64,000 nt of DNA from Pseudochelatococcus contaminans. GTDB lineage: Bacteria > Pseudomonadota > Alphaproteobacteria > Rhizobiales > Beijerinckiaceae. Of this stretch, positions 53,652 to 62,750 are shown piece by piece (the stretch's first letter is position 1; every line of letters starts with the position of its first letter). The notes below the pieces were generated by a model. The model made no database searches, was not told the origin of the DNA, and saw only the letters and a program-made list of their open reading frames with translations. The translations under genes and the position numbers were made by a program. The stretch covers positions 62,001-126,000 of the forward strand of contig NZ_JACICC010000007.1 in assembly GCF_014195635.1 (NCBI RefSeq). Direction: 5' to 3'.

Positions 53652-56261
53652 TCAGGAAGCCACGATCGGCTTGGTGATGCTGTTGGCCTCACGGCTGTCG
53701 GCGATCTTGAAGTACGCCAGCTTGATCCAGTCCAGAACCACCATCCAGACAAGGACGTAGATCCAGACGAGGCCGATGAACTGCCATGGCAGCGGCGGAA
53801 CCAGGCCAACGCCGAAGAGGCAGATCAGGATAGCGACGATCTGCGTGCCCACGATGGCGAGGAACAGCGGCTTGCTCGGATACGGCGGGCGGAACAGCGA
53901 GTGACGCGTGCGCACGACGAAGAGCAGCAGGTGACCGCCAGCGGCGAGCTGCAGGAACAGCATCGTCTGCAGGTGCGGGAAGTCGAGATGCAGCCAGCTC
54001 TGAAGCCCGGCATCCTGAATCCAGTACTGGGCGATGACCACGAGGCCGAAGCTCTGGATCAGCGCGAAGAGACCCATGACCGACGAGAACACGACAATGC
54101 GGTGCATGTTCCATTTGACGGGTTTCTTCGATGGTTCGACGTTATCGTAGGCGATGGTCATGATCGGGATATCGTCCAGCAGCGCCAGAACGACGATCAT
54201 GATGGCGGTGAGCGGCTGGAAGTCGAACACGATGTAGGCCAGCACCACGACGAACATGATGCAGATGGTCATCGCGATACGATAATAGACGTAGCTGGTG
54301 ATGCGCTCGAAGATCGCACGCGACTCGTTGATCGCGTTGACGATGGTCGACAGGCCGGGCGCGGTGAGGATGAGCGCCGCAGCGCTGCGTGCCGCATCCG
54401 TGGCGCCGCTGACGGCCACGCCGCAGTCGGCCTGCTTGAGGGCCGGGGCGTCGTTCACGCCGTCGCCGGTCATGGCGACGATGTGGCCGCGCTCCTGAAG
54501 CGCCTTCACGATCTCGAACTTGTTCTCCGGGAACACACGGCCGAAACCGTCCGCCTGCTCCACGGCGCGAGCCGCGTCGATCGGGATGTGATCCGGATCG
54601 ACATTCTTGCCGAACACGTCCGAAGCCACCAGCAGATGCGTACCAAGGCCAAGCTGCTGCGAGATCTCGCTGCCGATGGCGATATCGTCGCCAGTGACCA
54701 TCTTCACGCTGAGGCCGAGTTCCTTGGCCTGGGCGATGGTGGTCTTGGCGTCCGGGCGCGGCGGATCGAGCAGGGTCAGGAGGCCCAGCAGCTTCCACGT
54801 CTTGCCCTCGTCATCAGAGCGGGCGACGCCCAGTGCACGGGTACCGTGGCGGGCAAGATCATCGACATCGCCGAAGTATGTCTTGGCATCGCCCTCAGTG
54901 GCCCCTTCCTGAAGACCTGCCAGCGCCGCGATCACCTGCGGAGCGCCCTTGGCAAACTGGATCTGCTTGCCGTCCGGGCCGGTGACGATGCCAACGGTCT
55001 TCTTGTTGACCGGGTCGAAGGGGATGAAGTCAACCTGCTTGTACTGGTCGAGAACCTTGCGATCCTTCAAGCCCTTGAACACCGCCTGATCGATGGCGTC
55101 GGTGCTCTGGCTCTGGGTCGCGAGAGCCGCGCCGACGATCAGCTCATCCGCCGTCGAGCCCGAGAAGAGGATCGGCTGCTGGAGCGCAAGCTGGTTCAGG
55201 GTGAGCGTGCCGGTCTTGTCCGAGCACAGAACGTCGACGCCAGCCAGCTCCTCGATAGCGGAGAGACGCGACACGATAGCCTTCTGACGCGACAGCGCCA
55301 GCGCGCCCAGCGCCATCGTGACCGACATGACCGCCGGCAGAGCGACGGGCACGGAGGCCACCAGAAGCACGAGCACGAACTGGGCGATCTCGCCCGCTTC
55401 CGACCAGTGCCAGCCGCCGGGGCCGGTGATGTCGCGGCCGACCTGCGTGCCGATCAGGATGATGGCGAGCAGAATGGCGAGCAGGATGAGGAAGTCGCCG
55501 ATGCGGGTAACGGCCTGCTCCGCGTGTGACTTCGCGCCGGCGGATGCCACCAGATTGGCCGTGCGGCCGAAGAAGGTGTTGTTGCCTGTCGCGGTCACGA
55601 CGCCGGTCATCGAACCCTGACGGGCGATGGAGCCGGAATAGCCGCTGTCGCCGATTTTTTTCGAGACAGGCAGGGACTCGCCGGTGAGCGCCGCCTGATC
55701 GACGGACAGATATTTTCCGTCGAAAAGAATGAGATCTGCCGGCAAAATTTCACCGCCGGAGACGGTCACGATATCGCCGGGGACGAGATCGGCGGCATCC
55801 GCCTCAACCCATTTCCCGTCTCGAAGCACATGGGCCTTGAGGGCGAGACCCTTCTTCAGTGCCGCGAGCGCGCTGGCCGCCTTGTTGTCCTGCCAGAAGC
55901 CGACCGCCGCATTATAAAGCAGCAGCGCGGTCACGACGATGAAGTCGGGCCAGTCCTGCCGCAGCAGCGAAATGATGGCCGCAGCCTCAATCATCCACGC
56001 GATCGGGCTCCAGAAGTAGCCGAGAAGCTTTTTCCAGCGGCTTTCCTCATGGGCCTGAATGGCATTGGGGCCATACTTCGTCAGACGCTGTTTGGCGTCA
56101 GCCGAGGTCAGGCCCTTGTCGGACGATTGCAGGGTCTTGAACGTGTTGGCAATACCTGCTGCGTCCAGCGTCGTGCTCTTCTTGGTCGCGGACGCATCCG
56201 TACTGGAAGCGGCCGCGGCCCCGGAGCCGGCTGGCAGTGTAGCTGATGTCGTAGACGACAT
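53652..56261 (-). CDS. P-type proton ATPase (P3A-like)
   Basis: About 869 residues from ATG 56261, chosen for GGAGGT upstream. LSVDQAALTGESLPVSK (TGES), VLCSDKTGTLTLNQ (phosphorylated Asp), FAKGAPQVI, LLTLLDPPRPDAK and MTGDGVNDAPALKQADCGVAV are P-type signatures, and the length and lack of heavy-metal domains fit plasma-membrane-type H+ pumps. The first 40 residues are Ser/Ala/Thr-rich. It probably exports protons at low pH or low energy and belongs with the acetate-phosphate genes. Confidence 0.9.
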   Translation of the reverse strand: MSSTTSATLPAGSGAAAASSTDASATKKSTTLDAAGIANTFKTLQSSDKGLTSADAKQRLTKYGPNAIQAHEESRWKKLLGYFWSPIAWMIEAAAIISLLRQDWPDFIVVTALLLYNAAVGFWQDNKAASALAALKKGLALKAHVLRDGKWVEADAADLVPGDIVTVSGGEILPADLILFDGKYLSVDQAALTGESLPVSKKIGDSGYSGSIARQGSMTGVVTATGNNTFFGRTANLVASAGAKSHAEQAVTRIGDFLILLAILLAIILIGTQVGRDITGPGGWHWSEAGEIAQFVLVLLVASVPVALPAVMSVTMALGALALSRQKAIVSRLSAIEELAGVDVLCSDKTGTLTLNQLALQQPILFSGSTADELIVGAALATQSQSTDAIDQAVFKGLKDRKVLDQYKQVDFIPFDPVNKKTVGIVTGPDGKQIQFAKGAPQVIAALAGLQEGATEGDAKTYFGDVDDLARHGTRALGVARSDDEGKTWKLLGLLTLLDPPRPDAKTTIAQAKELGLSVKMVTGDDIAIGSEISQQLGLGTHLLVASDVFGKNVDPDHIPIDAARAVEQADGFGRVFPENKFEIVKALQERGHIVAMTGDGVNDAPALKQADCGVAVSGATDAARSAAALILTAPGLSTIVNAINESRAIFERITSYVYYRIAMTICIMFVVVLAYIVFDFQPLTAIMIVVLALLDDIPIMTIAYDNVEPSKKPVKWNMHRIVVFSSVMGLFALIQSFGLVVIAQYWIQDAGLQSWLHLDFPHLQTMLFLQLAAGGHLLLFVVRTRHSLFRPPYPSKPLFLAIVGTQIVAILICLFGVGLVPPLPWQFIGLVWIYVLVWMVVLDWIKLAYFKIADSREANSITKPIVAS

Positions 56262-56426
56262 TGAAAAGACCTCCAGTCTGTAAAATGGCGAGGCTGCCCG
56301 ATCTTCCCCCACGCTGAAAAGTTGCCCGGCGCGGGGGTATCTCGAGACAGCTTCGCGGTGTCGGCGATTGCTTCAACGAAGCGGAAGAATGCGCCCGATG
56401 GTATTCAACCGGCGAGCGCATCGGAT

Positions 56427-58763
56427 TTATTCGGCAACAGGCGTGCTCGTCGTAATGGCCTTGCGGGTGCCGTCAGTTACTTTGGCGGAGGCCTTGCCGG
56501 TCAGGGCCGGCACTGGTTTCGTCTGTTCGGCGGTATCCGGCTCGTCCGCGACCTTGAGCACCTGGGCGACATGGTCGAGGCGCTGTTCTTCCGGCCCGGT
56601 CAGCACGCCGTTGGCACCCACGATCTCGATCGTGTCCTTGATCAGGTTCTCGCGCGCGGCTGCGTCGGACACCAGCTCGGGAAGAGCATTGATTGCCTGA
56701 TCGTGAGCCGGGTCCAGCATCAGCACGTCAAACTGCGCGCCGACGAGTTCCTTGTACTTGTCGAGGTTGAGATGCGTCAGGCTCCGGCCCAGTTCATTAA
56801 GGGCCAGCAGCGTCCTGTCGTTGAACCTGTGATGGGCCAGCGCCACGTAGAGCACCGAGCGCACCAGCGCCTCGTCGTAACCGCCGACCGATATACGGGC
56901 GGTGACGGCTTCGGCCTGACGCTTGCGCTGTTCCCGCTTCTCCGGGCTGACGGGCGGGAGCTGGCGAACCGGCTCGCCATCGTTCAGGCCCAGCAAGCCC
57001 TGCACCACCGGGTTGCCGTAGAAATTGAAGAACGATTGTTCGATCAGCTTGTCGCGCGCGTCGCCGATGGCTGACAATGTGGCGTTGATCTGGTCCGAGA
57101 CGTGCTTTTGCAGAACGAGATAAGGGTTGGTCTCGCTGGCCGGCCGGCGGTTTGCGCGCGCTTCCTCGGCCAGTTTGGCCACCGGCTTCATCAGCGGGTT
57201 GCCATCGGCGAAGAAGGTATAGCTGAGGCGCAGCGGGTTCGACTTCAGGATGAAATCGGAAAGTTGCGGGGTCGACAGCGTTTGCACGAACGGGCGCAGG
57301 AAAGTGCGGTAAAGCGAGTGGTTGATCTCGCTCAGACGGCGCACGGCGGCGAAAGCCTTGTCATCCTCGGGGGTGTTGCGGCCGTACGCACGCAGGTTGT
57401 CGAAGGTGCGAAGCTCGAACGATGTGTTCCATGGCAGCTTGCCGGCCTTGACCTCTTCTTCGGACGTCGGCGTAATGACCATCTCGTAGAGACCGGGCGG
57501 CAGCAGCTCGATGACATCGACGAGGCGGATCATCTCCTCGTCTTCCTTGCCGCCGACCTTGGCGGAAACGAAGATGGCAAGATGCCCGACCGTGGGGTTG
57601 ACGCAGTAGACAATGGTGCGGCCTTCCGCACGCAGTTCGTCGACATCCTTGTAGAGATCGAGAATCCAGCCCAACGTCTGCGGCGGCGGGCTGATGTTGT
57701 CGCCTTCGGAGGTGAGGACGAGGATCGGCGACGTGATGTTGCGCAGATCGAACACCGTGCCGTCGTTGCCGCGCAGCTCATTGCGCGTCAGGCGGTCACC
57801 GATGAACATTTCATCCACGAGATACTGAATTTCAGAGCCGTTCAACTGGATGAAGTCGCCCCACCACTTTTCAAAGCCGAGATAGCGCTGCTGGTCGGAG
57901 TCGACATCGGCATAAACTTCATACTGCTTGCTCCACAGCCAGTTGCCGAGGTTGAGCGTGTCGAAGTTCAGGATCAGCCACGTTCCGTCGAACTTGCCGC
58001 CGGAGAGGTCGCTGACCAGTTCGGTGAGCCATGAACCACCCAGCATGCCGCCAGCGTAGCGCATGGGGTTCTTGCCATGCACGCCCTGCCAGTAGGACAT
58101 CGGCGAACCGGCAACCATGCCGACGCCAAACAGGTCGGGCCGCTGAACGGCGACGAGCAACGTCTGATAGCCCGCCTGACAGTTACCGATCGCAAGCGGC
58201 TTGGGAGCATCGGGATGACGTGCCACCACGTGCTCGAAGAACTTGACCTGGCCTTCGACCACGTCGAGGAAAGTCTGGCCGGGTTCCGGCTGGGCGGCAA
58301 AGCCGATGAAATACACTGCATGGCCATGCTCGAAAGCTTCGCCGATCTCGCTGACCGACTTGAAGCCGCCGATGCCCGGTCCCTGACCCGCGCGGGGATC
58401 GACAATCACAACCGGACGCTTCGCCGGATCGATGATAGTGCCTTCCGGCGGAATGATGCGCGACAACGAGAAGTTGATCGGGCGCTCAAGCGACCGGCCG
58501 CTCAGGATGATCTCATGATCGTAGATCAGCACTGTCGCAAGCGGGCTGGACGTGATCTTTTCCTGCTCGTTACCGCGCTCGCGCAGGGTTTCGAGGAAGA
58601 GAACGGTGCGCTGCCAGGCATCAACCAGGTACTCCGGCAACGGTGCGGAAGATGCGGACGGACCAGGCCACTGCGGCGCCTCGCTCCCCCACGATGCAAG
58701 CGGAGCGGGCAGAGGCCAGAGAGATTGATTGGTGAATGGAGATGACGTGGTATTGGCAGACAT
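56427..58763 (-). CDS. DUF3141 alpha/beta-hydrolase-like protein
   Basis: 778 residues. The first 400 contain an alpha/beta hydrolase-like core (RPVVIVDPRAGQGPGIGGFK, HAVYFIGFAAQPEPGQTFLDVV, PLAIGNCQAGYQTLLVAVQRPDLFG, ILVLTSEGDNISPPPQTLGWI). The nucleophile elbow is GNCQAG, with Cys where most hydrolases have Ser. The rest is helical. DUF3141 proteins are often encoded beside phosphotransacetylase/acetate kinase and are distantly related to polyhydroxybutyrate synthases; function unknown. ATG 58763 has GAGGAAG upstream. Its promoter region has an FNR-type box. Confidence 0.85.
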   Translation of the reverse strand: MSANTTSSPFTNQSLWPLPAPLASWGSEAPQWPGPSASSAPLPEYLVDAWQRTVLFLETLRERGNEQEKITSSPLATVLIYDHEIILSGRSLERPINFSLSRIIPPEGTIIDPAKRPVVIVDPRAGQGPGIGGFKSVSEIGEAFEHGHAVYFIGFAAQPEPGQTFLDVVEGQVKFFEHVVARHPDAPKPLAIGNCQAGYQTLLVAVQRPDLFGVGMVAGSPMSYWQGVHGKNPMRYAGGMLGGSWLTELVSDLSGGKFDGTWLILNFDTLNLGNWLWSKQYEVYADVDSDQQRYLGFEKWWGDFIQLNGSEIQYLVDEMFIGDRLTRNELRGNDGTVFDLRNITSPILVLTSEGDNISPPPQTLGWILDLYKDVDELRAEGRTIVYCVNPTVGHLAIFVSAKVGGKEDEEMIRLVDVIELLPPGLYEMVITPTSEEEVKAGKLPWNTSFELRTFDNLRAYGRNTPEDDKAFAAVRRLSEINHSLYRTFLRPFVQTLSTPQLSDFILKSNPLRLSYTFFADGNPLMKPVAKLAEEARANRRPASETNPYLVLQKHVSDQINATLSAIGDARDKLIEQSFFNFYGNPVVQGLLGLNDGEPVRQLPPVSPEKREQRKRQAEAVTARISVGGYDEALVRSVLYVALAHHRFNDRTLLALNELGRSLTHLNLDKYKELVGAQFDVLMLDPAHDQAINALPELVSDAAARENLIKDTIEIVGANGVLTGPEEQRLDHVAQVLKVADEPDTAEQTKPVPALTGKASAKVTDGTRKAITTSTPVAE

Positions 58764-58800
58764 TACGATCTTCCTCGCGGTAAGGAGATGATAATTTTAC

Positions 58801-58814
58801 TTGATATAGATCAA
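58801..58814 (-). promoter_or_regulatory. FNR/FixK-type box
   Basis: TTGATATAGATCAA is an exact match to TTGAT-N4-ATCAA. Its centre is 44 bases before the DUF3141 start codon. That leaves little room for a conventional -41.5 arrangement with a leader, so it may repress, or the transcript may start very near the ATG. Confidence 0.6.
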
Positions 58815-59223
58815 GTTATCATAGGTAGCTGACAAACGATGATCGATTATTAGTATTTTTGGGAATTTTAGGTTTTTACATCGCGTGTTGTCAACTCAAT
58901 ACATTGTATTAATTAAATGCTTTGCCGGAAAATAAAATGCAATTCAAGCTCAGTTCCGGCAAAAGAACAGATGAACGGGCTGGTAAAATTATTTTTTGGA
59001 TAAAATATCTGTTTTATATCAATAGCATAAATCATTATGGCAGTCTCTCTGCCTGCCGCGACCATCAGGCGCGATACCTCATGAAATCAGTTTTCATTAC
59101 AATAAAATAACTCAAGACAATGAAATTATATTTTCTTGATTTGAATATATCGTCGACCAAATAGACTTTAGATCATAAATCCAGCGCCAGCTCACGCTGC
59201 GCGCCTTGTCGGAACCGCCATAA
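58815..59223. other. AT-rich intergenic region, no gene
   Basis: About 400 bases, much richer in A and T than the flanks, without a convincing reading frame. A 62-codon frame at 58922 on the plus strand has no family resemblance. The region separates the DUF3141 promoter from the terminator of the isocitrate lyase transcript. Confidence 0.4.
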
Positions 59224-59263
59224 AATAAAAAAGAGCATAATCCTTTTGAGTCGGATTATGCTC
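59224..59263 (-). terminator. Terminator of the aceA transcript
   Basis: GAGCATAATCC (59233-59243) and GGATTATGCTC (59253-59263) form a perfect 11-bp stem. On the minus strand it is followed by TTTTTTATTTTA. It lies about 60 bases after the small gene that follows aceA. Confidence 0.9.
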
Positions 59264-59324
59264 TTTGTGCTTGTTCAGTTTTCACGCAAGTATCGAAAGT
59301 CGACTCGGGTTTTGCCCTTCAGGT

Positions 59325-59519
59325 TCAGCCGACGCGGCCGAGGCGGTGGTAGAGGTGGGAGTATTTCGAGGCCTCGGGCGTATCCCGGATTTCCTTCAGG
59401 TAGTGGGCGATGGCCGTGCGGATCAGGTCGAAATCTTCCTGGGAGAACACCGCACGCGAGCGCTGGGGCTGCTGGATCGGGTGGAGTTGGTCTTCTTCCT
59501 GGTGATGCGGTTCGGTCAT
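59325..59519 (-). CDS. Small conserved protein following isocitrate lyase
   Basis: 64 residues: a His/Gln-rich start, then SQEDFDLIRTAIAHYLKEIRDTPEASKYSHLYHRLGRVG, an amphipathic helix with a conserved-looking ending. Similar small proteins follow or precede isocitrate lyase genes in other alphaproteobacteria, as I recall. A GAGG nine bases before ATG 59519 supports translation. It shares the aceA terminator, so it is co-transcribed. Function unknown. Confidence 0.65.
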   Translation of the reverse strand: MTEPHHQEEDQLHPIQQPQRSRAVFSQEDFDLIRTAIAHYLKEIRDTPEASKYSHLYHRLGRVG

Positions 59520-59605
59520 GATCGTTTTCCTCTCTCTCTGGTCTGGTGGAGTGGGCGTTGGCCGCCCACCCTTATATTATTAATAGCAAGTGATGTCTGT
59601 TTGTT

Positions 59606-61198
59606 TCAGGCCGAGAACTGGTTCATCGTGTTGTGTTTTCCGCCGGCCTTGAGAGCAGCTTCGCCGGAGAAGTATTCCTTGTGGTCGTCGCCGAGGTCGG
59701 AGCCAGCCATGTTCTGGTGCTTCACTGCGGCGATGCCCTGACGGATCTCCTTGCGCTGGACGTTGGCGACGTAGCCAAGCATGCCCTGTTCGCCGAAGTA
59801 TTCCTTCGCGAGATTGTCGGTGGACAGAGCCGCCGTGTGGTAGGTCGGCAGGGTGATGAGATGGTGGAAGATGCCGGCGCGCTTTGAAGCGTCGCGCTGG
59901 AACGTCCTGATCTTCTCATCGGCTTCCGCCGCCAGTTCGCTGTCGTCGTAATCGGCGCTCATAAGCTTGGCCCGGTCGTAAGCGGACACGTCTTTGCCGG
60001 CTTCCTTCCAGGTGTCGAACACCTGCTGGCGGAAGTTGAGCGTCCAGTTGAACGACGGCGAGTTGTTGTACACCAGCTTGGCGTCCGGAATGACCTCGCG
60101 GATGCGGTCCACCATGCTGGCGATCTGCTCGACGTGCGGCTTTTCGGTCTCGATCCAGAGCAGGTCCGCGCCGTTGCGAAGGGCGTTGATGCAGTCCAGC
60201 ACGCAACGATCCGCACCCGTGCCTTCACGGAACTGGAAGAGGTTGGAGCGCAGCCGCTTGGGGCGGAGCACCTTGTTTCCACGCGTGATCAGCACTTCGC
60301 CGTTGATGTGCTGGCCATCCGTCACTTCTTCCGCATCGAGGAAGGCGTTGTACTGGTCGCCGATGTCCCCTTCCGCAGCGCTGAAAGCGATCTGCTTGGT
60401 GAGACCCGCGCCGAGCGAGTCGGTGCGCGCCACGATGATGCCGTCATCCACCCCAAGTTCGAGGAAGGCGTGCCGCAGGGCGCGGATCTTCGCCACGAAC
60501 TCTTCGTGCGGAACCGTGACCTTGCCGTCCTGATGGCCGCACTGCTTCTCGTCGGACACCTGGTTTTCGATCTGCAAGGCGCACGCGCCGGCTTCGATCA
60601 TCTTCTTGGCGAGAAGGTAGGTCGCCTCCGGGTTGCCGAAACCGGCATCGATATCGGCGATGATCGGCACGACGTGCGTCTGATAGTTGTCCACCTGTGC
60701 GATCAGTTCACGCTCGCGGTTGTGGTCGCCGGCGTCGCGTGCCGCGTCGATCTCGCGGAACAGCATGCCGAGTTCACGGGCGTCTGCCTGACGCAGGAAG
60801 GTGTACAGCTCCTCGATCAGGGCCGGCACGCTGGTCTTCTCGTGCATGGACTGATCGGGAAGCGGGCCGAACTCGGACCGCAGGGCCGCGATCATCCAGC
60901 CCGACAGATAGAGGTAGCGGCGCTCGGTGGTGCCGAAGTGCTTCTTGATGGCGATCAGCTTCTGCTGACCGATGAAGCCGTGCCAGCAACCCAGGGACTG
61001 GGTGTACTTGGCCGGGTCGTTATCGTAAGCGGCAATATCCTTGCGCATGATTTCCGCCGTGTAGCGGGCGATGTCGAGGCCCGTACGGAAGCGGTTCTGG
61101 AGGCGGGTCCGTGCGACGGCCTCGGGCGTCACGCCGGTCCAGTTCGGGTGGGTTTCGATCAGCTTTGCAGCTTCCTGGATTGCGGTTTGGTATGACAT
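59606..61198 (-). CDS. aceA: Isocitrate lyase (long form)
   Basis: 530 residues from ATG 61198 (AGGG four bases upstream); an in-frame extension to 61282 looks non-native. The catalytic loop is SDEKQCGHQDGKVTVP (KxCGH), with PIIADIDAGFGNPEATYLL and VYNNSPSFNWTLNF nearby. The ~530-residue length is the Pseudomonas-type subgroup rather than the ~430-residue E. coli-type. It splits isocitrate into succinate and glyoxylate in the glyoxylate shunt. The divergent regulator at 61327 probably controls it in response to acetate. Confidence 0.95.
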   Translation of the reverse strand: MSYQTAIQEAAKLIETHPNWTGVTPEAVARTRLQNRFRTGLDIARYTAEIMRKDIAAYDNDPAKYTQSLGCWHGFIGQQKLIAIKKHFGTTERRYLYLSGWMIAALRSEFGPLPDQSMHEKTSVPALIEELYTFLRQADARELGMLFREIDAARDAGDHNRERELIAQVDNYQTHVVPIIADIDAGFGNPEATYLLAKKMIEAGACALQIENQVSDEKQCGHQDGKVTVPHEEFVAKIRALRHAFLELGVDDGIIVARTDSLGAGLTKQIAFSAAEGDIGDQYNAFLDAEEVTDGQHINGEVLITRGNKVLRPKRLRSNLFQFREGTGADRCVLDCINALRNGADLLWIETEKPHVEQIASMVDRIREVIPDAKLVYNNSPSFNWTLNFRQQVFDTWKEAGKDVSAYDRAKLMSADYDDSELAAEADEKIRTFQRDASKRAGIFHHLITLPTYHTAALSTDNLAKEYFGEQGMLGYVANVQRKEIRQGIAAVKHQNMAGSDLGDDHKEYFSGEAALKAGGKHNTMNQFSA

Positions 61199-61293
61199 TT
61201 TTCCCTGCCAGCGATGTTTGGTTGCGCTATGGGAATAGAGATACAGCGGCCCGAAGCCCTTGCTAAGAGGCTTCCGTGTCATATTGTCAAACT

Positions 61294-61320
61294 TTACAAA
61301 AATCCATTGTAATGTTGTAA
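61294..61320. promoter_or_regulatory. Inverted TTACAA/TTGTAA repeats between aceA and its regulator
   Basis: TTACAA (61294-61299), then TTGTAA (61307-61312) and TTGTAA (61315-61320): one inverted repeat with a seven-base spacer plus an extra half-site. They lie in the 128-base divergent region right before the regulator start, as expected for a RamB/ScfR-type operator controlling both genes. Confidence 0.5.
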
Positions 61321-61326
61321 TGACTT

Positions 61327-62730
61327 ATGGAGAAGCACGGCGTCTATCTGGGGCCACGGCTCCGCCGGCTGCGTCGGGATCTGGGTCTGACCCAGGCCAA
61401 CATGGCGGCGGATCTCGATATATCCCCGTCCTACATCGCGCTGATGGAGCGCAACCAGCGGCCGGTCACGGCCGAAACGCTGCTGCGTCTGGCCAAAGCC
61501 TACAAGGTCGATTTTTCCGATTTCAGCGACGAATCAGGCCCGGATCTCATCGCCCGCGTTCAAGGGGTGATGCGCGATCCGATCTTTACCGACATCGATC
61601 TGCCGTCGATGGAGGTCGCGGATCTCGTGCACAGCTTCCCCGGCGTGGCGGAGGCCATATTGCGCCTGCACACGGCTTACAAGGAGGAGCAGTTCGCGCT
61701 TGCCGACCGCAGGCAGGATGCATCCGGGGACGGAATCGGCGCGTCGGCCGATCCGGTGGCGGCGGTGCGCGGTTATCTTTCGGCGCGGCGCAACTGTTTT
61801 CCGGTTCTGGATGCGGCGGCGGAAAAACTGTCGGCCAAAATCGCCGAGGCCGGCGGACTGGCGAACTTCTTCAACGACAAGCATGGGCTACGCGTCCGGC
61901 GGATGCCGTCCGAGGTGATGACGGGGTCTTTGCGTCGTCTGGACTGGCACCGCAAGGAAGTGTTGATCGACGATACGCTCGATCTGGCCAGCCAGAACTT
62001 TCAGCTTGCTCACCAGCTGGCCTATCTGGAATTCGATCAGGACATCCGCGCCGCAACGCAGGAAGGGCATTTCAAGACGGAGAACGCCCAGCGTCTGGCG
62101 CATCGCGCTCTCGCCGCCTATTGCGCGGCGGCGATCATCATGCCCTACGCCGCTTTTGCCAAGGCGGTGGAAAGCCGTCGCTACGACATCGAAGCGTTAT
62201 CGCGCCAATTCGGCACCAGCTTCGAGCAAACGGCCCACCGTCTCACCACGCTGCAGAAGCCGGGGCATGAGCGCGTGCCTTTTTTCTTCATCCGCGTGGA
62301 TGTCGCAGGCAATGTCTCGAAGCGGTTGAACAGCAGCGCGTTTCCGTTTGCCCGCCACGGCGGCGGATGCCCGTTGTGGAGCGTGCACCAGATTTTCTCC
62401 ATGCCGCGCAAGATCGTCACCCAATGGCTGGAATTGCCCGACGGGCAACGATTCTTCTCTGTGGCCCGCACCGTGAGTTCCGGCGGAGGGGCCTATGGCG
62501 TGCCAACAATCGAGCGCGCCATCGCACTGGTCTGTGAGGCGCAGCATGCCGAGCGGCTGATATACACGCGCAACCAGCCGCAACACCCGACGCCGACACC
62601 GATCGGCATCACTTGCCGGCTGTGTCACCGGGCGTCCTGCACGGCGCGGTCGGAGCCGCCCATCGGCCGCCAGATTCTGCCGGATGATTATCGCCGCACG
62701 GGCGCGCCGTTCGGGTTTTCGGATACGTAA
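61327..62730 (+). CDS. RamB/ScfR-type XRE regulator with ImmA/IrrE-like domain
   Basis: 467 residues. XRE HTH (LRRLRRDLGLTQANMAADLDISPSYIALMERNQRPVT) at the N-terminus, an ImmA/IrrE-like domain (about 210-290; FQLAHQLAYLEFD and TENAQRLAHRALAAYCAAAIIMPYAAF, lacking a full HExxH), and a C-terminal DUF2083 region with cysteines (CRLCHRASCTARSEPP). This is the architecture of RamB/ScfR, regulators of acetate and short-chain acyl metabolism. It is divergent from aceA. Confidence 0.85.
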   Translation: MEKHGVYLGPRLRRLRRDLGLTQANMAADLDISPSYIALMERNQRPVTAETLLRLAKAYKVDFSDFSDESGPDLIARVQGVMRDPIFTDIDLPSMEVADLVHSFPGVAEAILRLHTAYKEEQFALADRRQDASGDGIGASADPVAAVRGYLSARRNCFPVLDAAAEKLSAKIAEAGGLANFFNDKHGLRVRRMPSEVMTGSLRRLDWHRKEVLIDDTLDLASQNFQLAHQLAYLEFDQDIRAATQEGHFKTENAQRLAHRALAAYCAAAIIMPYAAFAKAVESRRYDIEALSRQFGTSFEQTAHRLTTLQKPGHERVPFFFIRVDVAGNVSKRLNSSAFPFARHGGGCPLWSVHQIFSMPRKIVTQWLELPDGQRFFSVARTVSSGGGAYGVPTIERAIALVCEAQHAERLIYTRNQPQHPTPTPIGITCRLCHRASCTARSEPPIGRQILPDDYRRTGAPFGFSDT

Positions 62731-62750
62731 CGGCCGCCTGCGTGTGGTCT

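Noticed and set aside
53469-55529. A 686-codon open frame on the plus strand
   Set aside because: It is the antisense of the P-type ATPase and MaoC-Pta genes, which have full sets of family motifs. High GC leaves long antisense frames open.
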